Positions 56,001-62,849 of a stretch of 64,000 bases of DNA are shown here, one piece after another; within the stretch, counting starts at the first letter, position 1, and each line of letters begins with the position of its first letter. The notes beneath the pieces are model-generated. The model saw only the letters and a list, made by a program, of their open reading frames with translations, made no database searches and was not told where the DNA came from. This DNA is from Singulisphaera sp. GP187 (lineage in GTDB: Bacteria; Planctomycetota; Planctomycetia; Isosphaerales; Isosphaeraceae), in the NCBI RefSeq assembly GCF_900129635.1, contig NZ_FSRB01000001.1, positions 5,173,501 through 5,237,500 of the forward strand, given 5' to 3'. The position numbers and the translations under genes were made by a program.

Positions 56001-56376
56001 AAGCCCTCCGTTTCCTTGATGGCTGCGACAGGGTTTTCTCAACGCTCCACCCAAGAATATGGAGCCTATTCCAGATGGTCTTGAAGCTGACCCCGGAGTG
56101 GGCTGCCCACTCGGTGTAAGTCTTCGACTGCCCATTGAATTCGATGCGATGCGACTGTTGGTCACGAGGTTTTGGGGTAGGAGGTACGCGGCGTTCCAGC
56201 TTCTCGATCAGCTCGACGGTTCCTGAGATGACGTCCGGATGCTGCATCAGCCTGAGCATGTACTGCTCTGCCTTCCAGTCGACGTAGATCGGGCGTGATG
56301 TGACTTGCCGCCTCTCGCCTTGCCGGCCGCGAGCATGGTCCCACGGCTCAATCACGTACCGAACGTAATACGCCAT
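55993..56376 (-). CDS. Phage-type helix-turn-helix protein
   Basis: 127 aa from the ATG at 56376, one base after the upstream stop (TAAGATG); an ATG at 56406 is also in frame. The C-terminus (TYTEWAAHSGVSFKTIWNRL, GWSVEKTLSQP) matches the short HTH domain found in phage homing-nuclease-associated and regulatory proteins. No HNH motif is seen. Confidence 0.6.
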   Translation of the reverse strand: MAYYVRYVIEPWDHARGRQGERRQVTSRPIYVDWKAEQYMLRLMQHPDVISGTVELIEKLERRVPPTPKPRDQQSHRIEFNGQSKTYTEWAAHSGVSFKTIWNRLHILGWSVEKTLSQPSRKRRAYV

Positions 56377-56377
56377 C

Positions 56378-56908
56378 TTAGTCTTGGAGTTCGTTGCTGT
56401 TGCCATCTTTGAGTTTCTCCAACTCCGCAGGAGGAATACATTGGCCTAACAATAGGAACACCTTTGAGTCTTCACGAGGATCGTCGAACTCACCGCGTGC
56501 GTAGCCCATCAGTAAGGAACGCACGGACTCCATGAACGCAACCGGATCAGCAACGCCGGCCAGCGCGTTCACGCAGTCCACAATCCTCTTGGAGATTTGC
56601 TCTTGGTTGGGAGAGCCTTCAGGAAGTCCAAGAGCGCGGTTGATGGTGATGATCCGCTGGTCTGTCCAAACCCTGGTCTCGCCATTCCGGCAACGCTTAA
56701 TCACCAGGGGCTCGTCAGCCATCCTTGAGCCCCAGATCACCCAATCGGCTCCCTGGTCAAGCCTCTGCCAGCTATCCACGATGGACTCAGCAACGCCCTC
56801 GGGATAATTCGTAGGCATGCCATCAGGGAAAGGATGGGGTCCGAGAAACGGATCCTTTTTTGCAGTCCAAGGCTCGAAGTAGAAGCGGGGTTTAACACGC
56901 TTAGCCAT
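56378..56908 (-). CDS. Hypothetical protein
   Basis: 176 aa. Starts AKRVKPRFYFEPWTAKKDPF. Compact alpha/beta sequence with no recognised family. Part of the tightly packed minus-strand cluster. Confidence 0.6.
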   Translation of the reverse strand: MAKRVKPRFYFEPWTAKKDPFLGPHPFPDGMPTNYPEGVAESIVDSWQRLDQGADWVIWGSRMADEPLVIKRCRNGETRVWTDQRIITINRALGLPEGSPNQEQISKRIVDCVNALAGVADPVAFMESVRSLLMGYARGEFDDPREDSKVFLLLGQCIPPAELEKLKDGNSNELQD

Positions 56909-56965
56909 GAGGGCTCTCCTATGCCTAAAAGGCGTTCAGGAGAGCATACCCAAGCTTAATGTTTG

Positions 56966-57481
56966 TCACCCCGATCCGGTTGCCTCTAGTTTCCCTCTGA
57001 GAGCCTTGAGGGCCGCGTCATGGATCTTGCGGCCGTGCCTGGCACCATGCCCGAGCGCCACACCCGCCTCGCTCGGCGACATGTTCATCTTGTAGACCAA
57101 CGAGCAAATCTCTCGCTGCTTCTTTGGGAGAACTTTCAAGAGACTCGCGAAGTGATCGTCGGACTCGCGATCGAGCGTCTCGTTGCTCGTGTCCACGATC
57201 TCAGATAACTCCTCGGGCGTTGCCAGCTCGCAGCGTTCCGGGCCGAGCTTTCTAAGGTAATCCTTAATCTCTCCGCGAATCTGCAGCCCTGCCCATCGCT
57301 TCCAGACTCCGTTCTTATTAGGCTCGAAACTCGCAGCGGCACGCACGACACCTAAGGTTGCCCGACTCTTGAGTTCGTCCTCATGAAGCGGGTAGATACG
57401 TGCGTACCGCCTGGCGATGTGTTCCGCCCGGCTGACTGACTTTTCTGCGAGAGCTTTCTTTTCTTCAGTCAGACGATCCAT
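56966..57481 (-). CDS. Sigma-70-like factor (FliA/SigF-like regions)
   Basis: 171 aa. Region 2: AEHIARRYARIYPLHEDELK, SRATLGVVRAAASFEPNKNG, WAGLQIRGEIKDYLRK. Region 4: LPKKQREICSLVYKMNMSPS, then EAGVALGHGARHGRKIHDAA. Could direct host RNA polymerase to element promoters. It sits among early-type genes of the element. Confidence 0.75.
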   Translation of the reverse strand: MDRLTEEKKALAEKSVSRAEHIARRYARIYPLHEDELKSRATLGVVRAAASFEPNKNGVWKRWAGLQIRGEIKDYLRKLGPERCELATPEELSEIVDTSNETLDRESDDHFASLLKVLPKKQREICSLVYKMNMSPSEAGVALGHGARHGRKIHDAALKALRGKLEATGSG

Positions 57482-57493
57482 CAGAACTCCCTA

Positions 57494-57859
57494 TCAGATG
57501 TCTTCGTCGTCGTCGTCCAGGGGCTCCAGGTCGTCATCTTCGTCGACTCCGAACTCTTCCGCAGAGGCGGGGCCGCGAGTGTAGTCGAGAGGTGTTTCGT
57601 CGAGGCTGTCCATTTCGTCCTCGTCGACACCAAACTCCTCATTGCTCGGCCCCCGGCTGTAGTCGATGGGCGTCGTGTCGTTACACTCGTAGGATCGCTC
57701 GTCTCGGGTGTCCGGACGGCTCAGAAGCTCGTCGATATCCCGATGATCGCGCTCCTCCTGCTCTTCCTCGCTGAAGTGCCGAGAGGATTTCGCTGACTCG
57801 ACGAAGCGATCCTCGTTGTAGATGATCGGGATTTCCCAGGGTTTACGATCGCGGCTCAT
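57494..57859 (-). CDS. Acidic repeat protein
   Basis: 121 aa. ATG at 57859 after GAGGAG. Two copies of a P-x-DY-x-RGP-x-EEFGVDEDE motif (residues about 72-90 and 98-116), ending in a run of Asp/Glu. No domain known; DNA-mimic behaviour is possible but not shown. Confidence 0.6.
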   Translation of the reverse strand: MSRDRKPWEIPIIYNEDRFVESAKSSRHFSEEEQEERDHRDIDELLSRPDTRDERSYECNDTTPIDYSRGPSNEEFGVDEDEMDSLDETPLDYTRGPASAEEFGVDEDDDLEPLDDDDEDI

Positions 57860-58011
57860 GCTGCTCTCCTCGCTCGGTTGCTGGATCGGAACTGCTGGAG
57901 GACACGGTTCAAGTGCAGCATGACGCTCACTGGAGCAATACTGCACTCGATGATATAAGCATTGCCACGATAGGCGAATGCGCGTCGACGACGCTCTTCT
58001 TTTGTTCTCAA
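57856..58011 (-). CDS. Small basic protein with TTG start
   Basis: 51 aa. TTG at 58011 preceded by GGAGAACTGACT; its TGA overlaps the next ATG (ATGA at 57856-57859). Reads RTKEERRRRAFAYRGNAYII, then ECSIAPVSVMLHLNRVL. Basic; function unknown. Confidence 0.45.
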   Translation of the reverse strand: MRTKEERRRRAFAYRGNAYIIECSIAPVSVMLHLNRVLQQFRSSNRARRAA

Positions 58012-58054
58012 AGTCAGTTCTCCGGGTTTGGATTTGTCAGTCTGAAGAATTGAG

Positions 58055-58237
58055 CTACTTCGCTACTCGGCTTGATTGGTTGAGCGATTTCGCGATGAAT
58101 TTTGCGTCGGATTCGCTTGCGGTCCACGCAACCGCACGAACGAATCCTTTTCCGTCTTGCTTCTCGAAGACGCTCCAGCTAAGCGTGGGCGGTGTGGCCT
58201 CCTTGGACCGCTTCATCCTGCGAGCCACGAAAGACAT
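58055..58237 (-). CDS. Hypothetical small protein
   Basis: 60 aa; its ATG overlaps the upstream stop (TGATG). Basic N-terminus and SVFEKQDGKGFVRAVAWTAS strand region. No domain. Confidence 0.55.
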   Translation of the reverse strand: MSFVARRMKRSKEATPPTLSWSVFEKQDGKGFVRAVAWTASESDAKFIAKSLNQSSRVAK

Positions 58238-58728
58238 CAGTACCCCGCTTGGTCTGGGTCGTCACCAGGATCGCTTCCGCTGCCTGGCTCGTAGTGAGGC
58301 TGGTAATCCGCGTGAGGTTTGTAATCCGCAGTCATCGCCGCTATATGCTGCCCGTGTCCCGAGTTACGATCCACAAGCAGAGCCTCCAGCGACTTCACCT
58401 TGTGACTGAGTTGCTGATTAACCATTCGGGCTACGCCGTCCCCGTTCCTCAGGCGTCCCTCAAGCTCCTTGATCTTCACCTTGAGATCGTAGTTTTCGTC
58501 CTTGAGCTTCTTGACCCGTGACGGCTCCTCGTTGCAGAGCGATTCGGGCCAGCCGAGTGCCACCTTGACACGGTTGCCGCCCTGCGCGGCCTGGTCGCAG
58601 TCTTCTACCGATTCTCCATATGTGACGACATGGGTCTTCTTGCCGTCCCACGCCAGGACGATAACTTGACTACATCCATGAGCCTTAGCGATGTCGCTCG
58701 CCGCCAGGATCGGGATTCGGTTTGGCAT
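58237..58728 (-). CDS. Hypothetical protein with coiled coil
   Basis: 163 aa from ATG 58728, one base after the upstream TAG. N-terminal alpha/beta part (IPILAASDIAKAHGCSQVIV, HVVTYGESVEDCDQAAQGGN) resembles small phage proteins; a coiled coil follows (LKDENYDLKVKIKELEGRLR). Function unknown. Confidence 0.6.
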   Translation of the reverse strand: MPNRIPILAASDIAKAHGCSQVIVLAWDGKKTHVVTYGESVEDCDQAAQGGNRVKVALGWPESLCNEEPSRVKKLKDENYDLKVKIKELEGRLRNGDGVARMVNQQLSHKVKSLEALLVDRNSGHGQHIAAMTADYKPHADYQPHYEPGSGSDPGDDPDQAGY

Positions 58729-58729
58729 G

Positions 58730-59035
58730 CTACTGACCTTCCTCTCGTCCACGATAAGCGGCTCCAGGAATCACCTGGAACCCGTTGTCGTACAGGAACT
58801 TACGGACTACGGTGGCCGTCGCGACTGCGCGTTCGTACTCGTCAATAAAATGCTTCAGCCCGGTGTCTGCGAGCATGTTTGGGATTTTGCGAGGGTCACG
58901 CGGAATGTGGAGTTCGTGGGAAACGCTGCCGTGGCAGAAAATGTACCCCTCGATTCCCTGCTGTCCGAGTTCTATGATCGCGTTACACGCCGTCATGTTG
59001 ACGTGAACGTGGCCTACCTTGACCCAAGTTTTCAT
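58730..59035 (-). CDS. Hypothetical protein
   Basis: 101 aa from ATG 59035, overlapping the preceding stop (ATGA). Contains WVKVGHVHVNMTACNAIIEL and a C-terminal helix. No domain recognised. Confidence 0.6.
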   Translation of the reverse strand: MKTWVKVGHVHVNMTACNAIIELGQQGIEGYIFCHGSVSHELHIPRDPRKIPNMLADTGLKHFIDEYERAVATATVVRKFLYDNGFQVIPGAAYRGREEGQ

Positions 59036-59241
59036 TGGCTTTGTCTGGCTCCCTTGATCTTGAAGTTGATACACACGTTGATAACGGGATTGTCCTGTGT
59101 GTCCCATTCGCTGATCGCGGCGTTGATCGCCTCGCGAATTGACACGAACTTAGCGAACCGCTTCGGGAGGTGAATGTTGCCCACCTGGCGATGCAGGCAG
59201 ATCGCCAGCTCGCCAGGTGTCGAAGGGACGACTCGCTTCAT
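59032..59241 (-). CDS. Hypothetical small protein
   Basis: 69 aa. Begins KRVVPSTPGELAICLHRQVG; coupled to the next gene by ATGA. Unknown. Confidence 0.55.
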   Translation of the reverse strand: MKRVVPSTPGELAICLHRQVGNIHLPKRFAKFVSIREAINAAISEWDTQDNPVINVCINFKIKGARQSQ

Positions 59242-59256
59242 AAAGTGGTTTTAACC

Positions 59257-59595
59257 TCAGTTTCCGGCGACCGTCTCCGCCGACTCTGGCTGCAACTGCT
59301 CAGGAAGATTGCCGGGAGCCTCGCGGACCTCATCGTCTTCAGGTTCCACCCCAAAGCACTCCTCAGCCTCATCTGCGTAGGCGGCGAGCCGCGTCGCAAG
59401 CTCCCTCAGGCCCTTCGGGCTCGACGTGAATCGCAGATCGCAAATCTCGGCAGCTTTTGAAAGCTTGTCTTCCCTTCCGATTCCGTAGAAAGGCTTACTG
59501 CAGATCAAGACAACCTCAACGCAGGGGACCGGCTCGGCGATGCCGTCAAGGATCAATCCGGACAGGTTGCGTGCAGAACCGATAAACGAAAGCAT
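59257..59595 (-). CDS. Hypothetical protein downstream of ribozyme 6
   Basis: 112 aa. ATG at 59595 with GGAG upstream, 16 bases after the end of a hammerhead ribozyme. N-terminal MLSFIGSARNLSGLILDGIA; acidic C-terminus. No domain. Confidence 0.6.
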   Translation of the reverse strand: MLSFIGSARNLSGLILDGIAEPVPCVEVVLICSKPFYGIGREDKLSKAAEICDLRFTSSPKGLRELATRLAAYADEAEECFGVEPEDDEVREAPGNLPEQLQPESAETVAGN

Positions 59596-59611
59596 TCGTC
59601 AACTCCAAGGT

Positions 59612-59667
59612 GGCCTCATCAGGTGGAAGAATACTCCACGACCGCTCGTCCTTGAGCGGTTTCGGCC
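59612..59667 (-). ncRNA. Type II hammerhead ribozyme 6
   Basis: Minus strand order: GGCC (stem II) - GAAA - CCGCTC..GAGCGG (stem III) - TC, cut - GTGGA..TCCAC (stem I) - CTGATGA - GGCC (stem II). Cleavage expected between 59640 and 59639. Its first base is part of the upstream TAG stop. Complete core. Confidence 0.9.
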
Positions 59668-60563
59668 TACGCGGCTCCAGCGACCTGCTTCGTCGCCTTC
59701 TTTTCCGAGGCGAGCTTCGGCTTCGCCGCCGGCTTCTTCTTTGGTTTGGCCGGCGGGAAGACGATAGCGTCACGAGCCGTTACGAGATCGAGGTACATCC
59801 GGTACTCAGTGACCTCTTTTGCTGTGTATCCGTTAGAACGGCCGATCGCGCGAATGTGTTCCTTCCAGTGTGCGATACTGTGGAACTGGCATCCGATCGA
59901 CATCATTCCAGCCGAATAATGGCAGACGGCATGTCGTGAGCCCTGGATAAAAAGGGGAGATTTCTCGAAAACAGCCCCTTCACCGACGCTGGCCCGATCA
60001 CCGACGCTGGCCCGATCACCGACGCGGGCCCCTTCACCGACGCGGGCCCATGCACCGACGCTGGCCCCTTCACCGACGCGGGCCCCTTCGCCGACGCGGG
60101 CCCCTTCACCGACGCGGGCCCATGCACCGACGCTGGCCCGATCACCGACGCGGGCCCCTTCACCGACGCGGGCCCATGCACCGACGCTGGCCCCTTCACC
60201 GACGCGGGCCCCTTCGCCGACGCGGGCCCCTTCACCGACGCGGGCCCGATCACCGACGCGGGCCCCTTCACCGACGCGGGCCCATGCACCGACGCGGGCC
60301 CCTTCACCGACGCTGGCCCGATCACCGACGCGGGCCCCTTCACCGACGCTGGCCTCAATATGAACCCATCCTCCGGTTGAAAGTCGGCTCCAGTCAGAGG
60401 ATTTCGTGCCAGGGTGGCGGTTAAGAACCCACGACGGCACTTCGGGTTTAACTTCCTGCTGCTCGATATTCGTTTCCACTTTTGCACTCTCCGAGTTAAG
60501 AAAACATTGGGTCAGATAGATCAGTTCGCATTGCTTCGTTCTGCGGGAAGGCTGCCCTTGCAT
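59667..60563 (-). CDS. Hexapeptide-repeat (left-handed beta-helix type) protein
   Basis: 298 aa, or 270 if a GTG at 60479 (GGAGAG upstream) is used. Residues about 72-197 are 21 perfect six-residue units A-[RS]-V-G followed by EG, DR or AW, the pattern of hexapeptide left-handed beta-helices with Val pointing inward. A C-terminal domain follows (SIGCQFHSIAHWKEHIRAIG, SNGYTAKEVTEYRMYLDL) and a Lys-rich tail. The repeats lack acyltransferase features, so a structural or binding role is more likely. Ribozyme 6 begins within the stop codon. Confidence 0.75.
   Translation of the reverse strand: MQGQPSRRTKQCELIYLTQCFLNSESAKVETNIEQQEVKPEVPSWVLNRHPGTKSSDWSRLSTGGWVHIEASVGEGARVGDRASVGEGARVGAWARVGEGARVGDRARVGEGARVGEGARVGEGASVGAWARVGEGARVGDRASVGAWARVGEGARVGEGARVGEGASVGAWARVGEGARVGDRASVGDRASVGEGAVFEKSPLFIQGSRHAVCHYSAGMMSIGCQFHSIAHWKEHIRAIGRSNGYTAKEVTEYRMYLDLVTARDAIVFPPAKPKKKPAAKPKLASEKKATKQVAGAA
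59975..60354 (-). repeat. Array of 21 tandem 18-bp coding repeats
   Basis: Plus-strand unit GACGCGGGCCC followed by CTTCACC, GATCACC or ATGCACC. Three unit variants alternate without a fixed order, so copy number and order probably change by recombination. Not a CRISPR array: the units are contiguous, without spacers, and in frame. Confidence 0.9.
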
Positions 60564-60576
60564 TTAGAACGCTAAG

Positions 60577-60605
60577 AACGCTCCCTAGCTATCGCCGGGA
60601 GCGTT
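60577..60605 (-). terminator. Intergenic hairpin without ribozyme core
   Basis: AACGCTCCC / GGGAGCGTT 9-bp perfect stem with an 11-base loop, in the one gap of this cluster that has no hammerhead. No T-tract; could end or process the transcript. Confidence 0.4.
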
Positions 60606-60616
60606 TCCGAGACGTA

Positions 60617-60985
60617 CTACGCGGCGTCGAAAGCGGCCAGTTCGTCATCCGAGGGAAGCGTGCCGGTGGCCGGTTCGGGCGCAGGTTCCGGGGCCGGGGC
60701 TGGGGTGGGCTCGGACTTCGCGGACGACTTCTTGGTGGATGTGTCTTCGGTTTGGGTCGGAGCGGTGGGCTTCAGGGCCAACGCGCCCTTGAAGAGTTGT
60801 TTCCCGCCCTTGTCGGGGTCGCCCTCATAGACGCGGATCGTCAGCGCGTCCTCGTAGAACTCGATCACGATTGGGGCCGGCTCGACACCTGCCGCGCCAA
60901 TCTCCAGGATATTGCCGTTCTTGCTCACGTTGATCTCAGCCTGCCCGCTCTTACGCGGGGCACCGTCTTTCAGGGTGACTTTCAT
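60617..60985 (-). CDS. Hypothetical protein with Pro/Ala/Glu tail
   Basis: 122 aa from ATG 60985 (GGAG upstream), 21 bases after ribozyme 5. N-terminal beta-rich domain (EINVSKNGNILEIGAAGVEP, IVIEFYEDALTIRVYEGD), then a linker of repeated PAPEP and an acidic end. Possibly a single-strand-binding or structural protein; not assigned. Confidence 0.6.
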   Translation of the reverse strand: MKVTLKDGAPRKSGQAEINVSKNGNILEIGAAGVEPAPIVIEFYEDALTIRVYEGDPDKGGKQLFKGALALKPTAPTQTEDTSTKKSSAKSEPTPAPAPEPAPEPATGTLPSDDELAAFDAA

Positions 60986-61006
60986 CGAACTAACTCCAAG
61001 CGTCGT

Positions 61007-61057
61007 GGCCTCATCAGTACCGGCACGCACCGGCAGACGCCCGAAGGCGTTTCGGCC
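61007..61057 (-). ncRNA. Type II hammerhead ribozyme 5
   Basis: GGCC - GAAA - CGCC TTCG GGCG - TC, cut - TGCCGG..CCGGTA - CTGATGA - GGCC. Cut expected between 61036 and 61035. Begins right after the upstream TGA (61058-61060); 21 bases to the next ATG. UUCG tetraloop on stem III. Confidence 0.92.
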
Positions 61058-61438
61058 TCAAAGATCGAGACCTTCGGAGTCGTCTCGGTCAGGCGTGAGA
61101 ACGTCGACCGCTTCTTCGTCCTCCAGTTCGTCGACCAGATCCTCGTCGTCCTCTTCTTCGTCTTCATCCTCGTCGAAGTCGTCCTCATCCTCTTCGTCCT
61201 CATCTTCGTCGCGAGCGGCCTCCTTGAGCTTGTTGAGCACCTCCTGGACTACGCCGTCCGGCTCCTCGTTTTCGTGGTAGCGACCCTTGATCTCATCAAT
61301 CAACTCGTCCGCCAAGTACGGGTCTTGATTGGCGTCGGCCCAATTCACCAAGATCGTAATGATCTGGGTGTCGCCGACAATCATGGTGTTAGGCTCGTCG
61401 TGGTCTTCGATTTGGATCAGCACGAATGGACGGGGCAT
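61058..61438 (-). CDS. Acidic hypothetical protein
   Basis: 126 aa from ATG 61438 (GAGGTG upstream). Alpha/beta N-terminus (PRPFVLIQIEDHDEPNTMIV) and a long run of Asp/Glu from residue 80. Between ribozymes 4 and 5. Confidence 0.6.
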   Translation of the reverse strand: MPRPFVLIQIEDHDEPNTMIVGDTQIITILVNWADANQDPYLADELIDEIKGRYHENEEPDGVVQEVLNKLKEAARDEDEDEEDEDDFDEDEDEEEDDEDLVDELEDEEAVDVLTPDRDDSEGLDL

Positions 61439-61461
61439 CTCGCACCTCATTAAAGAATGTT

Positions 61462-61511
61462 AGCCTCATTAGGTGACGCATCACGCCACAAGCCCCGTAG
61501 GGCTTTCGGCC
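61462..61511 (-). ncRNA. Type II hammerhead ribozyme 4, altered core
   Basis: GGCC - GAAA - GCCC TACG GGGC - TT, cut - GTGGCG..CGTCAC - CTAATGA - GGCT. All stems pair, but the CUGAUGA box reads CUAAUGA (G5 to A), a position normally essential, so activity is doubtful. Starts two bases after the upstream TGA. Confidence 0.75.
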
Positions 61512-61512
61512 T

Positions 61513-61986
61513 TCAGATCGAGCAGACGACGCTTCGTGTGGTTGTGGTGTGGTGCTCGGTCACAACCTTGCATTTGTCGGTAGGATTGATCTTGCGTCGA
61601 TAAGATATGGTGATCGACGGGTACTCTTTCGATCGGAGAGACACGAGTATTACCGAGTCATCTCCATTAACTGTGTCCTTTCCGCAGTTCTCAAAAGCAC
61701 CCAAAACTCGGACGTAATCCGGGATCTCGTTCGCGTCCAGTCTCGCGTCCGCTGAGTCTGTGTAAAGCCAGGTCATCTTCAACCCAGCCTTTTCGAGTTT
61801 CTCGCACGCCTCATAATGTTTTGCGATGTTCGCTGCATCGCGAATCTTTCTTGACTCATGAGAATCGTTGGATTCTTGAATTGCTTCGGCCAGCGTTCGG
61901 GAACGCACCCGGAATGCGTCCTCGGTGGGCATCTGCTCGATCACGCCGACAGTCACATCGCCGGCACTTAAGGTTGCAGTGCTCAT
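61513..61986 (-). CDS. Hypothetical protein
   Basis: 157 aa from ATG 61986 (GAGGTGAAC upstream), 24 bases after ribozyme 3. Helical middle (IRDAANIAKHYEACEKLEKA) and beta-rich end (SVILVSLRSKEYPSITISYR). No domain recognised. Confidence 0.6.
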   Translation of the reverse strand: MSTATLSAGDVTVGVIEQMPTEDAFRVRSRTLAEAIQESNDSHESRKIRDAANIAKHYEACEKLEKAGLKMTWLYTDSADARLDANEIPDYVRVLGAFENCGKDTVNGDDSVILVSLRSKEYPSITISYRRKINPTDKCKVVTEHHTTTTRSVVCSI

Positions 61987-62010
61987 GTTCACCTCGTCAT
62001 GCCAAAGAAG

Positions 62011-62067
62011 AGCCTCATCAGTGCGGGAACCAACCCGCAGACCGCTCGTCCTTGAGCGGTTTCGGCC
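62011..62067 (-). ncRNA. Type II hammerhead ribozyme 3
   Basis: GGCC - GAAA - CCGCTC..GAGCGG - TC, cut - TGCGGG..CCCGCA - CTGATGA - GGCT. Cut expected between 62040 and 62039. Directly abuts the upstream TGA (62068-62070). Stem III and its loop are identical to ribozyme 6, stem I is not. Confidence 0.92.
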
Positions 62068-62307
62068 TCAGTAGCGAAGCGATGGCTGCGCGATTGCCAC
62101 CTGATCGAACGCCCTGAGAGACGTCAAAGACTCATTGGGGATGTAGTCGGTTTGCTGCGAACGTGCCGCCTCAGCCGGAACGAGCTTTCGATAAACTTGA
62201 GCCACCGCCGAAGACGCGTTTGACGCCACTACGTAATACCGATTTCCACGGTAGTCGACGCGGAACCGCTGAACCTTGCCGCGATACAGATTAGTCATAA
62301 CACTCAT
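62068..62307 (-). CDS. Hypothetical protein
   Basis: 79 aa from ATG 62307 (GAGGAATCAC upstream), 25 bases after ribozyme 2. A YRGKVQRFRVDYRGNRYYVV strand region suggests a small beta-barrel followed by helix. Unknown. Confidence 0.55.
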   Translation of the reverse strand: MSVMTNLYRGKVQRFRVDYRGNRYYVVASNASSAVAQVYRKLVPAEAARSQQTDYIPNESLTSLRAFDQVAIAQPSLRY

Positions 62308-62332
62308 GTGATTCCTCGGTGCGTAAATGGTT

Positions 62333-62383
62333 GGCCTCATCAGAACGGGCTTTACCCGTTAACGCCCAGCGGGCGTTTCGGCC
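62333..62383 (-). ncRNA. Type II hammerhead ribozyme 2
   Basis: GGCC - GAAA - CGCCC..GGGCG - TT, cut - AACGGG..CCCGTT - CTGATGA - GGCC. Cut expected between 62361 and 62360. Lies 42 bases after the upstream stop, unlike the others which abut it. Confidence 0.92.
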
Positions 62384-62425
62384 TCAGTAAAGCTCGTTTC
62401 TCCGAACAGGCTCTTGCTCGGCGTC

Positions 62426-62776
62426 CTAGGTGGCCTTCTCGGTAGGAATCAGCACGATCAACGTACCCTCAGCGTTGTAGAAACCGAGATTGCGGCCAGC
62501 CTTCTCGATCGCTTCCTTGGATTCTCTGAGCCCAAGCCCGGTTCGGTTACGGTGCGCCTTGATGGCGTCGATCTTTCCGCCATTGCGAGCCGTCAAAAGC
62601 TCGCTCAGATTCGGCTCAGCCGACGCGACCACCTCTCTGATGGTCGCCTGCGGTGGGGCTGGTTCGGGTCCAACCACCGTGCGAATCAAATTGATGATGC
62701 CGGCTTGTAATTCCTGGAACTCCGAGCCGAGGCCGGAAAGCTGCTGGATCGCACACATCTTCTCGTAGGCGTTCAT
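62426..62776 (-). CDS. Protein with ribosomal L7/L12 C-terminal-like domain
   Basis: 116 aa from ATG 62776 (GGAG upstream), 20 bases after ribozyme 1. The C-terminal part (GGKIDAIKAHRNRTGLGLRE, SKEAIEKA) closely follows the bL12 C-terminal pattern K-x-x-x-I-K-x-x-R-x-x-T-G-L-G-L-x-E-x-K, which in ribosomes binds translation factors. The N-terminal 65 residues are unlike L12. Unusual in a mobile element. Confidence 0.65.
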   Translation of the reverse strand: MNAYEKMCAIQQLSGLGSEFQELQAGIINLIRTVVGPEPAPPQATIREVVASAEPNLSELLTARNGGKIDAIKAHRNRTGLGLRESKEAIEKAGRNLGFYNAEGTLIVLIPTEKAT

Positions 62777-62796
62777 TCGTCGCATCTCCATTAGAT

Positions 62797-62848
62797 GGCC
62801 TCATCAGGCACCGCCTTACGGTGCAAGCCGCCGATGCGGCTTTCGGCC
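62797..62848 (-). ncRNA. Type II hammerhead ribozyme 1
   Basis: GGCC - GAAA - GCCGC..GCGGC - TT, cut - GCACCG..CGGTGC - CTGATGA - GGCC. Cut expected between 62825 and 62824. One base after the upstream TGA (62850-62852). Confidence 0.92.
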
Positions 62849-62849
62849 T

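Noticed and set aside
59546..59773. 75-aa Arg/Ser-rich frame on the minus strand
   Set aside because: Shadow of the C-terminal Lys-rich end of the hexapeptide-repeat gene; it also runs through ribozyme 6.
59975..60354. CRISPR array
   Set aside because: Units are contiguous 18-mers without spacers and encode an in-frame hexapeptide repeat.
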